Part shown: positions 17,286 through 25,668 of the stretch, piece by piece
How the letters are laid out: each line of letters starts with the position of its first letter
How positions within the stretch are numbered: the first letter of the stretch is position 1
DNA from: Bacillus_CJ salitolerans
GTDB taxonomy: Bacteria; Bacillota; Bacilli; Bacillales; SA4
Assembly: GCF_042680805.1 (NCBI RefSeq)
Contig: NZ_JBHUEM010000054.1
Location: 124,001-188,000 of the forward strand
Direction of reading: 5' to 3'
DNA: 64,000 bases
Position numbers and translations under genes: made by a program
Notes under the pieces: generated by a model
Databases searched by the model: none
Seen by the model: the letters and a program-made list of their open reading frames with translations, nothing else
What the model was told of the DNA's origin: nothing

Positions 17286-17681
17286 GCTGTATAAAATTGA
17301 ACTTGAGCATATGGGAAATAGTGTTGCTGTTAACACCTATACAGTTGATGATAATGGAATAGGAGTTTCTGATTAAATCCAAATCCAAAAGTTGATGATA
17401 AATGAAAGGACTTGCTGAAAAATTCAAGAAAGTTACGGATAAAAAAGAAAAGGTAGCTGATAATTCTTATTGAGTATTCACGAACCTAAAAAAACGTACG
17501 ACAATCTATCAAAACCGAGATGAAAAAATGACTCTACAGACAAGCGTAATTTAGTCAATATTTCAATAAAAGTTTTGATGTTAGGCATCCTGTCACCAGC
17601 TACTTGGATTTTCATCCACCACTATGTGCCTTAACCTAACCATTTCAACCTAGCTATATCCATAGGGAAACCTAAAATTTT
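17286..17681. other. Non-coding or decayed stretch
   Basis: About 400 bases with stops in all frames. Two short open runs (one ending in VDDNGIGVSD and stopping near 17375; a 23-codon frame at 17402-17473, rich in Lys) have no convincing ribosome site or homology that I can name. Probably old gene debris. Confidence 0.5.
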
Positions 17682-17712
17682 AAAAAAAGAAAGGCACCTT
17701 AACAGTGCCTTT
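17682..17712 (-). terminator. Intrinsic terminator of the M29 aminopeptidase gene
   Basis: On the minus strand AAAGGCAC / GTGCCTTT with a 7-nt loop, then CTTTTTTT, just after the stop of ampS. Confidence 0.85.
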
Positions 17713-17716
17713 CGAG

Positions 17717-18832
17717 TTATTTTATGTTCTCAGGGTTTAACGATTCTAATTCTGGAATGACGAAGCGGCCGTCTTTACGAATTAATACATCATCAAAATA
17801 GATCTCGCCTCCGCCGTAATCCGGTCGTTGGATGTTTACCATATCCCAGTGAATGTTTGACTTGTTTCCATTCCATGCTTCTTCATAAGCTTGACCTGGT
17901 GTAAAGTGGAAGCTACCGTCAATTTTTTCATCAAATAAAATGTCTTGCATTGGGTGTAAGATATACGGGTTAACCCCAATTGCAAATTCTCCGATGTAAC
18001 GTGCTCCTTCGTCTGTATCGAAGATTTTATTGATACGCTCTGTATCATTAGCTGTTGCTTCTACAATCTTTCCATCTTTAAACGTTAACTTTACATTTTC
18101 AAACGTAAATCCATGGTAAGGGGATGGAGTGTTATATGTAATGGTACCATTTACTGAATCTCGAATTGGTGCTGTATATACTTCACCATCTGGAATATTA
18201 AGCTGACCGGCACATTTTACAGCAGGGATATCTTTAATAGAGAATGAAAGGTCAGTTCCTGGACCTGAAATGCGAACTTTGTCTGTACGGTTCATAAGAT
18301 TCACTAAACTGTCCATCGCATCATTCATTTTCCCATAATCTAAGGTACAAACATCAAAGTAAAAGTCTTCGAATGCTTCTGTACTCATTTTAGCTAATTG
18401 TGCCATTGATGCATTTGGATAGCGAAGCACAACCCACTTCGTTTTAGGCACACGGATTTCACGATGTACTTTTTGACCAATTGTACGGCCATGAATGGAA
18501 ATCTTGTCACTAGGTACATCAGACTGTTCGTTAATATTATCTCCGGAACGAAGCCCAATATAAGCATCCATTTCACTCATGACATTGGCTTCGAATTTTG
18601 CCATCATTTCGTACTGTTCTTCCTGAGCACCCATTAGAAGTGAACGGTCCACGCTTTGATCCTTTAATGAAACAAAAGGATACCCACCAGCAGCATATGC
18701 TTCTTTTACAAGTGCTGTTACAAGCTCACGTTGTAAGCCAAAATTCTCGATTAACACCTTTTCACCTTTTTGTAGTCTGACAGAATAATTAATTAAGTTT
18801 CTTGCAAGTGTTTGAATTCTTGGATCCTTCAT
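17717..18832 (-). CDS. ampS: M29-family aminopeptidase
   Basis: 371-residue cytoplasmic metallo-aminopeptidase of family M29 (thermophilic aminopeptidase type), which trims N-terminal residues with two divalent metals. Seen: N-terminal LARNLINYSVRLQKGEKVLI, the metal-ligand regions GEVYTAPIRDSVNGTI (about 230) and FDEKIDGSFHFTPGQAYEE (about 315), and IHWDMVNIQ with His and Asp ligands (about 337). ATG 18832 follows GAGGAG by 7 bases. It is transcribed against the neighbouring genes and has its own terminator. Confidence 0.92.
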   Translation of the reverse strand: MKDPRIQTLARNLINYSVRLQKGEKVLIENFGLQRELVTALVKEAYAAGGYPFVSLKDQSVDRSLLMGAQEEQYEMMAKFEANVMSEMDAYIGLRSGDNINEQSDVPSDKISIHGRTIGQKVHREIRVPKTKWVVLRYPNASMAQLAKMSTEAFEDFYFDVCTLDYGKMNDAMDSLVNLMNRTDKVRISGPGTDLSFSIKDIPAVKCAGQLNIPDGEVYTAPIRDSVNGTITYNTPSPYHGFTFENVKLTFKDGKIVEATANDTERINKIFDTDEGARYIGEFAIGVNPYILHPMQDILFDEKIDGSFHFTPGQAYEEAWNGNKSNIHWDMVNIQRPDYGGGEIYFDDVLIRKDGRFVIPELESLNPENIK

Positions 18833-19007
18833 TCTATCGCTCCTCTATTATGTATTCTCTAAAAAAAAATTATGGCACAAGTGCAGAGTCTAATATTTAG
18901 TGCCTCTAAACATATTGTAACCGATTCGTCAAAAAAAAGCTTAATTCAATCATTATTATGAGCAGGAAATTCTTTATTTATATAGAAGGTCTATTTAGTC
19001 AAATAAT

Positions 19008-19033
19008 GTTTCGTCCAAGATAGAATTGGGTAA
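19008..19033 (+). promoter_or_regulatory. Probable sigma-B promoter of ytxGHJ
   Basis: GTTTCG (19008-19013), a 14-base spacer, then GGGTAA (19028-19033), close to the sigma-B consensus GTTTAA-N12-14-GGGTAT. It is about 50 bases before the ytxG start. The B. subtilis operon is known to be sigma-B and sigma-H dependent; the sigma-H-like AGGAAATT at 18964 lacks a good -10. Confidence 0.55.
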
Positions 19034-19084
19034 TGATATTATAGGCGCAAAAAATGGATAAGTCATTTTAGGAGGTTTCATCAC

Positions 19085-19531
19085 GTGTGGATTAATTTGC
19101 TTTATGTTAGTGCTGCAATTATGGCAATTGCATTTCTTATTTTAGTTATCTTTGTATCTAGAACCTTATCGTCACTTCAACGAACTTTAGATCGATTATC
19201 TGGTACAGTATCAGACTTAGAAGGTCAGATGCGAGGAGTGACAAAAGAAACGACTGAATTACTGTCGAAAACAAATCAGTTAGCTGACGATATTCAGAAA
19301 AAGTCTGAAGCTTTAAATGGTGTTGTATATGCTGTAAAAGACATTGGAGATTCTGTCCAACGAGTGAACCACGCTTTTAAGGATATTTCTACTTCCGTCA
19401 CAGAAAAGGCTCATTTTAATAGTGAAAAAGTTTCCCAGGCAATCCAATGGGGAAGTGCAGCAATTGAGCTATGGGAGAAGTGGAAAGAAAAAAAGCACAA
19501 AAAAATAAATGTAACAAGTAAGGGAGAATAG
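19085..19531 (+). CDS. ytxG: YtxG, DUF948 membrane protein
   Basis: 148-residue general stress protein. One N-terminal transmembrane segment (about residues 3-25, IMAIAFLILVIFV), then a long amphipathic coiled coil (LQRTLDRLSGTVSDLEGQ and on) and a basic tail. Start is GTG 19085, after GGAGGTTTCATCAC. First gene of the ytxGHJ operon, 12 bases before ytxH. The molecular role is unknown; the operon is stress and stationary-phase induced in B. subtilis. Confidence 0.88.
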   Translation: MWINLLYVSAAIMAIAFLILVIFVSRTLSSLQRTLDRLSGTVSDLEGQMRGVTKETTELLSKTNQLADDIQKKSEALNGVVYAVKDIGDSVQRVNHAFKDISTSVTEKAHFNSEKVSQAIQWGSAAIELWEKWKEKKHKKINVTSKGE

Positions 19532-19543
19532 GAGGAAATCTCA

Positions 19544-19996
19544 ATGGCAAATCAAGAAAATGGTAATGGAAAAGACATTCTAATCGGAGCTATTGTAGGT
19601 GGTGTAATCGGAGCAGCAACCGCTTTATTTTTAGCCCCGAAAGCGGGACAAGACCTCAGAAAGGAATTGAATAAACAGGCAGTAGTAGTTAAAAATAGAA
19701 CGAACCAAATCGGTAAAGATGTTTATAAAAAAGGAACAGAGCTTGCGGATTACGCAAAGGAACAATCGATGGTCTTGACTAAGGCGTTATCCGAACAAAC
19801 TAATCAGTTAAGGGACAAGCTAAATTCAGGTTCTGATCAAGAAAATGATACGGTACAAGAGCTTAAGGAAACTGGTGAGAGTAAGCTTGATGAACTAAAG
19901 GATGAAGTCGAGGAGCTGCTCGGAAGTTCAGAGAATCCGCAAGATTTGAAAGAGACTGAGGAGGAAGATCCTAAACAAGAAAAGGTTGAAGCGTAA
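19544..19996 (+). CDS. ytxH: YtxH domain-containing stress protein
   Basis: 150-residue protein with an N-terminal glycine-rich hydrophobic segment (ILIGAIVGGVIGAATALF, about residues 11-28) followed by LAPKAGQDLRKEL, the YtxH-family hallmark. The rest is a predicted coiled coil ending in a very acidic tail. Ribosome site AGGAGG. Probably membrane associated; no defined activity. Confidence 0.88.
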   Translation: MANQENGNGKDILIGAIVGGVIGAATALFLAPKAGQDLRKELNKQAVVVKNRTNQIGKDVYKKGTELADYAKEQSMVLTKALSEQTNQLRDKLNSGSDQENDTVQELKETGESKLDELKDEVEELLGSSENPQDLKETEEEDPKQEKVEA

Positions 19997-20082
19997 AATT
20001 TGAGAAGAGGAAAGGTGGGGTGATATGATTACCTCACCTTTTGTTGAGTAAGAGTCTAATTGTTAGGGAGGTTTTAAAATTC

Positions 20083-20409
20083 ATGAAAACAAAGCTTTCT
20101 TCCATCGAAGAATTTCAAAAGACTGTAAATGAGTATGAAGAATGTTTGATAGTAAAGCACAGCTTGACTTGCCCTATTAGCTTAGCTGCTTATGAAGAAT
20201 ATGAAAAATTCTCTGAAGAATTCCCTGAAATACCTACCTTTCATCTATTTGTACAAGATGATCGTCCACTGTCTAATTATATTGCAGAGACATATTCGAT
20301 TAAACATGAATCACCTCAAGCCTTACATTTTAAAAATAACGAAGTCATATGGAATGCATCGCATTGGAAGATTACATATGACTCATTACATAATCAATTA
20401 AAAAAGTAG
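20083..20409 (+). CDS. ytxJ: YtxJ, bacillithiol-system monothiol thioredoxin-like protein
   Basis: 108-residue thioredoxin-fold protein with the monothiol centre TCPIS (about residue 30), which defines the YtxJ family proposed to act as a bacilliredoxin-like reductase. Upstream TTG 20041 is in frame, but ATG 20083 follows GGGAGG and yields MKTKLSSIEEF. Third gene of ytxGHJ. A terminator overlaps the stop. Confidence 0.87.
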   Translation: MKTKLSSIEEFQKTVNEYEECLIVKHSLTCPISLAAYEEYEKFSEEFPEIPTFHLFVQDDRPLSNYIAETYSIKHESPQALHFKNNEVIWNASHWKITYDSLHNQLKK

Positions 20410-20428
20410 CCGAGTGGCTACTTTTTCT
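20401..20428 (+). terminator. Terminator of ytxGHJ
   Basis: AAAAAGTAGCC / GGCTACTTTTT with a GAGT loop; the stem contains the ytxJ stop codon. Confidence 0.85.
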
Positions 20429-20430
20429 CA

Positions 20431-20639
20431 ATTATTAAGAAAGTATAAAGGTTTTCAGCAAGAGAATGGGCTAGTGACTTGGAATCCAGCTCCAGCACCC
20501 AGCCACTAGAGGGGAAAAAATCACTTTTTCCTTGGTCAAATAACCCTAAATGAGTAAAAGGGGAAAAGCACCCTTTTTTCTCATTTAGAGTTATATGCTC
20601 TGCCTTAGGCTAAACGGGGCGCCATGAGCCTTTTGTTAT
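20431..20639 (+). repeat. Family-1 modular intergenic repeat, copy R4
   Basis: Lies between convergent ytxJ and the FtsA-like gene. It lacks the GATGAAATGG hairpin module. Keeps CAGCTCCAGCACCCAGCC, GGGGAAAAAATCACTTTTTCC, the variable hairpin CTAAATGAG (20546-20554) / CTCATTTAG (20580-20588) with inner AAAAGGG/CCCTTTT, and the 3' end AGGCTAAACGGGGCGCCATGAGCCTTTTGTT. Confidence 0.87.
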
Positions 20640-20687
20640 TAATGGGACTCTGTTTGTATACATTTACTATCCGCCGTTTGCAGCAAT

Positions 20688-22826
20688 TTAAAAAACAATG
20701 TCTAATTGATCACCAGCGGCAATTTGCTCATGGAAGGTAACCTCTTCTCCATTTTTTATCAGCTTAAAGCCTCGAATTCCCGTTGTTGGTATGGAAAAAT
20801 CAATAAAACGAAACAGGTCCTGAAAGATAAACGAATCAGCATTTTTTTCTATCAATTGAAGAGAATCTCCATTATAGACGAGATCGTTACTTTCTAAAAT
20901 AATCCCATTTCTTACAATTTCGATTTGTTTTTTAGATAACTCTACTTTTTCTCCTTTGAAAAAGACGGGAACATTCATCTCTAAGTTTAAGTTTTGATCA
21001 TCTGCAAGCTCTTGTAAGGTGATATTATCCGGTGCATTAATAACGATTTTGTCTCCATTAGAAAACGATGCTTGTAAATTGACGACCAGACCATTCTTGA
21101 TAATTTGTCCATTGAACTTTATTAGTTTATGAGCTTTACTATTGATTTCTATCGTAAATGGTTTAATAGACTGTAAAAGCTTTTCTAGTTTAAGTGAACG
21201 TAATAATTCATCAATTGTCTCGGGAAATTGATAAGTTATTTTGTCATGGTCTTGTAGGACAGTCTCTGTGGTGGTTTTTTCTCCATTTCGCCAAATCGTG
21301 CCTTTTATATCATATTTAGACTCGTTGATTTGTACGGTTTTAATTGGTTGTTCATCTAAAAGCTCACGTATCTGAACTTGAGCTGAACTTCCGTCCCTGC
21401 CTTTTTCAACGAAAAGCTGATCTCCGTTTTTAACAACGGAGTCAAGGGTGCATACCTCTCCATTCTTTAGTAAGGTTGGAGGCTCCCCATGATTACCTGG
21501 TAACGTATAGTCACGGTTGTTCAGTTTCACCATAATAGCCATACCCGGCTTACCATATAGCTTATTCATTTTTATCCCTGCAGCTAGCAAACAATCTCCA
21601 ACTGTTAATTGCTTTATATCAAATAATCTAACAGGTTTATCATTTACATAAGCGGTAACGTATTGAACTGGACTTTGATTAGCCGCAATTGCGATTCCGA
21701 TTGGTGTTACTAATTCTGGTCCTTTATGAACATGGTCAGCTAATTCAAGGTTTTGAATGGCGTCAATTCCACGTATTGCGACTCTGTTTTCAGGTAACTC
21801 TAGCTTTTGTGCCACTCTTTTTGGCAAATCAGGAGTTAGACTTCCTCCTCCCACAAGCATTACAGCTTTTGGTGGTTTTTTGTTCAATCGAAGGATTTCG
21901 TCACATATACTTGATGCTAAACGATCAATGGCAGTATCAATTTGTTTGATAACATCCTCTTTTGATACATCTGTGTCAAAGCCTAAAATATCAGAAACTG
22001 TTATAAAATCCTGCGTATATAATTCTCGTTTAGCTTTTTCCGCTAATGGGAAATCTAATAAATATTCATCACTTATTGCTTCTGTAATTTCATCACCAGC
22101 AACAGGAACCATTCCATATGCAACCACCGTTCCTTCATCTGTAATGGCAATGTCTGAAGTTCCAGCACCAATGTCTACTAGGGCTACGTTTAATCGTCTC
22201 ATGGAGGTTGGGATTAATACATTGATGGCAGCGATGGGCTCTAATGTTAATGCTTCCATTTCTAATCCTGAACGGTGAAGTGCAGATAATAGTGACTCTA
22301 CTACAATTTTTGGAAGAAAGGTTGCAATAATTTCAACGGAGGCTTCATCACCTTGTTGGTCAATTAAATTACCGATATCCTCACCATCTAAATGATAGTG
22401 CATAACTGAATAACCTACACAATAGTAATGATGGCTTTTTTCTTCAGCATACTTTGTAGCGAGATTGATTTGTGCCTGCTGAACAGCACTTAATTCTAAA
22501 TGAATAATATCCTGCTTTTGCATAATGGGCTTTCTTTTAATATCTACTGAAACTTTAGCTCTTTCTGTTTTAAGTGCCCGTCCTGCTGCAGCGACACACA
22601 CTTTTTCAAGTGGCCCGTGCTTTTCTTCAAGCTGTTCCTTAATGGTAGAAATAACTTTTGCAACAGATAATACATCGTGTATTTGTCCATCCACCATTGC
22701 GCGTTCAGAATGCTCTATTGCTAGTAAATCCTTGATTTCATATTTTTCGTTTTGTTGTTGGACAATAAGCCCAACAACTGACCTTGTCCCAATATCAAGT
22801 GCGAAAATCGTTCCGTTATCCTGCAT
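20688..22826 (-). CDS. FtsA/PilM-like actin-fold ATPase with C-terminal beta repeats
   Basis: 712-residue protein. The N-terminal half (about 1-380) is an FtsA/PilM-type actin-fold ATPase: phosphate-1 motif IFALDIGTRSVVGLIV, an SHS2-like insert region, phosphate-2 ALVDIGAGTSDIAI (about 214) and the adenosine motif VMLVGGGSLTPDLP (about 316). The C-terminal half has about five spaced units built on (K/R)NG...NGDxLxI, for example LKNGEVCTLDSVVKNGDQLF and IVRNGIILESNDLVYNGDSL, suggesting beta-grasp-like repeats. No membrane helix at the C-terminus. It is monocistronic. Cell-division or envelope roles are guesses; it is not FtsA itself. Confidence 0.78.
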   Translation of the reverse strand: MQDNGTIFALDIGTRSVVGLIVQQQNEKYEIKDLLAIEHSERAMVDGQIHDVLSVAKVISTIKEQLEEKHGPLEKVCVAAAGRALKTERAKVSVDIKRKPIMQKQDIIHLELSAVQQAQINLATKYAEEKSHHYYCVGYSVMHYHLDGEDIGNLIDQQGDEASVEIIATFLPKIVVESLLSALHRSGLEMEALTLEPIAAINVLIPTSMRRLNVALVDIGAGTSDIAITDEGTVVAYGMVPVAGDEITEAISDEYLLDFPLAEKAKRELYTQDFITVSDILGFDTDVSKEDVIKQIDTAIDRLASSICDEILRLNKKPPKAVMLVGGGSLTPDLPKRVAQKLELPENRVAIRGIDAIQNLELADHVHKGPELVTPIGIAIAANQSPVQYVTAYVNDKPVRLFDIKQLTVGDCLLAAGIKMNKLYGKPGMAIMVKLNNRDYTLPGNHGEPPTLLKNGEVCTLDSVVKNGDQLFVEKGRDGSSAQVQIRELLDEQPIKTVQINESKYDIKGTIWRNGEKTTTETVLQDHDKITYQFPETIDELLRSLKLEKLLQSIKPFTIEINSKAHKLIKFNGQIIKNGLVVNLQASFSNGDKIVINAPDNITLQELADDQNLNLEMNVPVFFKGEKVELSKKQIEIVRNGIILESNDLVYNGDSLQLIEKNADSFIFQDLFRFIDFSIPTTGIRGFKLIKNGEEVTFHEQIAAGDQLDIVF

Positions 22827-22998
22827 AAAGCTTCACCTTCTTCATTATAAATACATATAATGCTTTATCGCTTAAAAGCGTTTAATTAATAAAGCATAAA
22901 ATGGTGACATCATATTTTTTTTCGTTTATAATAAACTCTAATTAATAGAAATGTACCATATTTTCAATTTGAGTTAAACAAAGAAAGGAATGAAAGAG

Positions 22999-24072
22999 AT
23001 GAGCAAAGCTGAGTTAGATCAACTTAGATTGCAACTAGATGATGTGAATATGAAGTTGTTATCGCTTTTAAATGAGAGAGCAAAGATTGTGCAAGAGATT
23101 GGAAAGGTTAAAGAAACACAAGGGGTAAACCGTTTTGACCCTGTTCGTGAAAGATATATGCTAGATATGATAGCTACTAACAATGAAGGACCTTTTGAGA
23201 CTTCAACGTTGCAACATATATTTAAAGAAATTTTCAAGGCCGGCTTGGAAATTCAAGAAGATGACCATCGGAAAGCGCTATTAGTTTCTAGAAAGAAAAA
23301 ACCAGAGGATACCATTGTAAACGTAAAGGGTGAATTAATTGGAGATGGTAAACCTCATTTTATCTTTGGTCCATGCGCAGTTGAAAGTTATGACCAAACA
23401 GCAAAAGTGGCGGATGCTGTAAAAAATCAGGGATTAAAATTACTTAGAGGTGGAGCATTTAAGCCTAGAACATCTCCTTACGATTTCCAAGGACTAGGCC
23501 TAGAAGGTTTAAAAATTTTAAAGCGTGTAGCGGATGAATACAATCTAGCTGTAGTAAGTGAGATTGTAAATCCAGCCGATATTGAAGAGGCTCTAGATTA
23601 TATCGATGTGATTCAAATTGGAGCACGAAATATGCAAAACTTCGAGTTATTAAAGGCTGCTGGTTCTGTGAACAAGCCAGTTCTATTAAAGAGAGGGATT
23701 GCTGCAACAATAGAGGAATTCATTAATGCTGCAGAATACATTATTTCTCGCGGAAATGGACAAATTATCTTATGTGAACGTGGCATTCGTACGTATGAAA
23801 AAGCAACACGCAACACGTTAGACATCTCAGCAGTTCCAATTTTAAAGCAAGAAACACACTTACCAGTGTTAGTGGATGTTACTCACTCTACTGGTAGAAG
23901 AGATTTACTATTACCTGCCGCCAAAGCTGCTTTAGCTATTGGTGCAGATGGAATTATGGCTGAAGTACATCCAGATCCAGCCGTAGCTCTTTCAGATGCA
24001 GCGCAGCAGATGAATATTGATCAATTTAATCATTTTATTAATGAATTAAGAGCTTTACCAGTAAAGGCTTAA
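22999..24072 (+). CDS. aroA: Chorismate mutase / 3-deoxy-7-phosphoheptulonate synthase
   Basis: Bifunctional aromatic-pathway enzyme. The N-terminal chorismate mutase domain (AroQ type, about 1-85) acts as the feedback-sensing part, and the C-terminal type I-beta DAHP synthase (about 100-355) joins PEP and erythrose 4-phosphate. Seen: NRFDPVRERYMLD, FGPCAVES, LRGGAFKPRTSPYDFQG, QIGARNMQN, and DVTHSTGRRDLL. An in-frame ATG at 22990 overlaps the AAAGGA site; 22999 gives MSKAELDQLR as in B. subtilis. Own terminator. Confidence 0.95.
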   Translation: MSKAELDQLRLQLDDVNMKLLSLLNERAKIVQEIGKVKETQGVNRFDPVRERYMLDMIATNNEGPFETSTLQHIFKEIFKAGLEIQEDDHRKALLVSRKKKPEDTIVNVKGELIGDGKPHFIFGPCAVESYDQTAKVADAVKNQGLKLLRGGAFKPRTSPYDFQGLGLEGLKILKRVADEYNLAVVSEIVNPADIEEALDYIDVIQIGARNMQNFELLKAAGSVNKPVLLKRGIAATIEEFINAAEYIISRGNGQIILCERGIRTYEKATRNTLDISAVPILKQETHLPVLVDVTHSTGRRDLLLPAAKAALAIGADGIMAEVHPDPAVALSDAAQQMNIDQFNHFINELRALPVKA

Positions 24073-24078
24073 ACTTAA

Positions 24079-24110
24079 CCCTTCCATTCCTCTTAATGGA
24101 AGGGTTTTTA
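24079..24110 (+). terminator. Intrinsic terminator of aroA
   Basis: CCCTTCCATT / AATGGAAGGG, 6-nt loop, then TTTTT. Confidence 0.9.
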
Positions 24111-24119
24111 TGTATGAAA

Positions 24120-24437
24120 AAGAAATTATAAGTTTTGGTTGTATCATCATACAATGTGCTTTAGTAATCCGGCTCCAGCGCGCAGCCAAGGATGAAAATA
24201 GCGGCGATCTTTGCCATTTCATCCTACTCGAGGTCAGATACAGTGAAACTTCCATCAGTGATTTTTTACAGATGGTTTGTTGAACCAATCGGACTCCAAC
24301 TGGCGGTTTTGTTTATTTACCGCCAGTTGGAGTGTGATAACCTTAAACCTGAGTAAAAGGGAAAGAGCGCTCTTTGTCTCATTTAGGAACATTTGCTATG
24401 CCTGAGGCTAAACGGGGCGCTATGAGCCTTTTGTTCT
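24120..24437 (+). repeat. Family-1 modular intergenic repeat, copy R5, with internal insertion
   Basis: Longest copy (about 318 bp), between aroA and ccpA. Keeps GGCTCCAGCG at the 5' end, the GATGAAAATAGCGG / TTGCCATTTCATC arms, CTCGAGG, a decayed variable hairpin (CTCATTTAGG right arm only) and AGGCTAAACGGGGCGC with GAGCCTTTTGTTC. The AAAG/CTTT module is replaced by about 110 bases holding a perfect 15-bp hairpin, ACTCCAACTGGCGGT (24293-24307) / ACCGCCAGTTGGAGT (24319-24333). Confidence 0.82.
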
Positions 24438-24595
24438 AGATGACATGAAAAATATGTAAAGAACCTATGAAAGACATTGCGGTTGCTCATTTTGTATCGT
24501 ATTATTAGTAACATACAAAACTCTACATAATAAGCATATTTTGACATAAATTTTGTTAACGATTCGGTCTTGTTAAAAGTTAAGGAGTGAACGAA

Positions 24596-25594
24596 ATGAA
24601 CATCACCATTTACGATGTAGCAAGAGAGGCGAATGTTTCAATGGCAACTGTTTCACGTGTTGTCAATGGAAACCCAAATGTAAAGCCTACGACAAGGAAA
24701 AAAGTTTTAGAAGCGATTGAGAGATTAGGTTATCGACCTAATGCCGTTGCTAGAGGATTAGCGAGTAAAAAGACAACAACGGTTGGTGTTATTATTCCAG
24801 ATATAGCAAGTATCTTTTTTGCAGAGTTAGCGAGGGGAATCGAAGACATTGCGACGATGTACAAATACAATATCATCTTAAGTAACTCTGATCAAAATAA
24901 AGAGAAAGAGCTCCATCTGTTAAATACAATGTTAGGAAAACAGGTTGATGGAATTGTATTTATGGGTGGTAATATTACGTCTGAACACGTAGAAGAGTTT
25001 AAAAAGTCACCGGTTCCGGTTGTTTTAGCGGCTACGATTGAAGAAAGCAAGCAAATTCCATCAGTGAACATTGACTACGAACAAGCAGCCTATGATGCGG
25101 TAAATAGTTTAATTGAAAAGGGCCATAAGAATGTTGCATTTCTTTCAGGGCCGTTTCATGAGTTAATTAACAAGGGTAGAAAGTTTGAAGGTTATAAAAA
25201 AGCACTTGCCGATGCAGGCATTCCATTTTCTGAAGAATTGGTTGTTGAAGGTGATTATTCCTATGATTCTGGAATTGAGGCTTTTGAAAAGCTTAATGAG
25301 TTATCCGCTCCTCCAACAGCTATATTTGTCGCTACAGATGAAATGGCGTTAGGTGTTATTCATAGTATTCAGGATTTAGGAAAAGTGATCCCTAACGACA
25401 TTGAGGTAATCGGCTTTGACAATACAAGGCTGGCTACAATGGTTAGACCTCAGTTAACAACAGTCGTGCAGCCGATGTATGATATTGGTGCTGTGGCGAT
25501 GAGATTATTAACAAAATATATGAATAAAGAAAAGGTAGATGACCATATTGTAGTATTACCGCATAGAATTGAATATCGAAAATCCACCAAATAA
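24596..25594 (+). CDS. ccpA: Catabolite control protein A
   Basis: LacI/GalR-family master regulator of carbon catabolite control, which binds cre operators with HPr-Ser46-P. It has 332 residues. Seen: the N-terminal helix-turn-helix ITIYDVAREANVSMATVSRV, the hinge NAVARGLASKKTTTVG, and the periplasmic-binding-like core with VIPDIASIFFAELARGIED and FVATDEMALGVIHS. A GTG at 24587 lies within the AAGGAG site; ATG 24596 is 7 bases after it. cre sites in this window lie at acuABC/acsA and upstream of the methionine gamma-lyase gene. Confidence 0.96.
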   Translation: MNITIYDVAREANVSMATVSRVVNGNPNVKPTTRKKVLEAIERLGYRPNAVARGLASKKTTTVGVIIPDIASIFFAELARGIEDIATMYKYNIILSNSDQNKEKELHLLNTMLGKQVDGIVFMGGNITSEHVEEFKKSPVPVVLAATIEESKQIPSVNIDYEQAAYDAVNSLIEKGHKNVAFLSGPFHELINKGRKFEGYKKALADAGIPFSEELVVEGDYSYDSGIEAFEKLNELSAPPTAIFVATDEMALGVIHSIQDLGKVIPNDIEVIGFDNTRLATMVRPQLTTVVQPMYDIGAVAMRLLTKYMNKEKVDDHIVVLPHRIEYRKSTK

Positions 25595-25612
25595 AGGGTG
25601 GATTTTCATTTA
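25578..25612 (+). terminator. Intrinsic terminator of ccpA
   Basis: GAAAATCCACC / GGTGGATTTTC stem; the left arm encodes the last ccpA codons. Confidence 0.8.
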
Positions 25613-25668
25613 CAAACTTCCTAGTTCTTTACACCTATGAAAGATATTATAAAGAAGGGAAAAAAGTA

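Noticed and set aside
17102..17362. 86-codon open frame
   Set aside because: It runs through the GC-rich interspersed repeat and the duplicated terminator hairpin; no ribosome site.
17402..17473. 23-codon Lys-rich frame in the murC–ampS gap
   Set aside because: Too short, no ribosome site, surrounded by stops; treated as debris.
20041..20082. N-terminal extension of ytxJ from TTG 20041
   Set aside because: The ribosome site GGGAGG lies inside this extension and serves ATG 20083.
21757..22278. 173-codon plus-strand frame opposite the FtsA-like gene
   Set aside because: Shadow of a well-supported minus-strand gene; composition Ser-rich as typical for antisense frames, no ribosome site.
24540..24570. 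Possible cre-like sequence (GTTAACGATT) before ccpA
   Set aside because: Too many mismatches to the cre consensus for autoregulation to be claimed.
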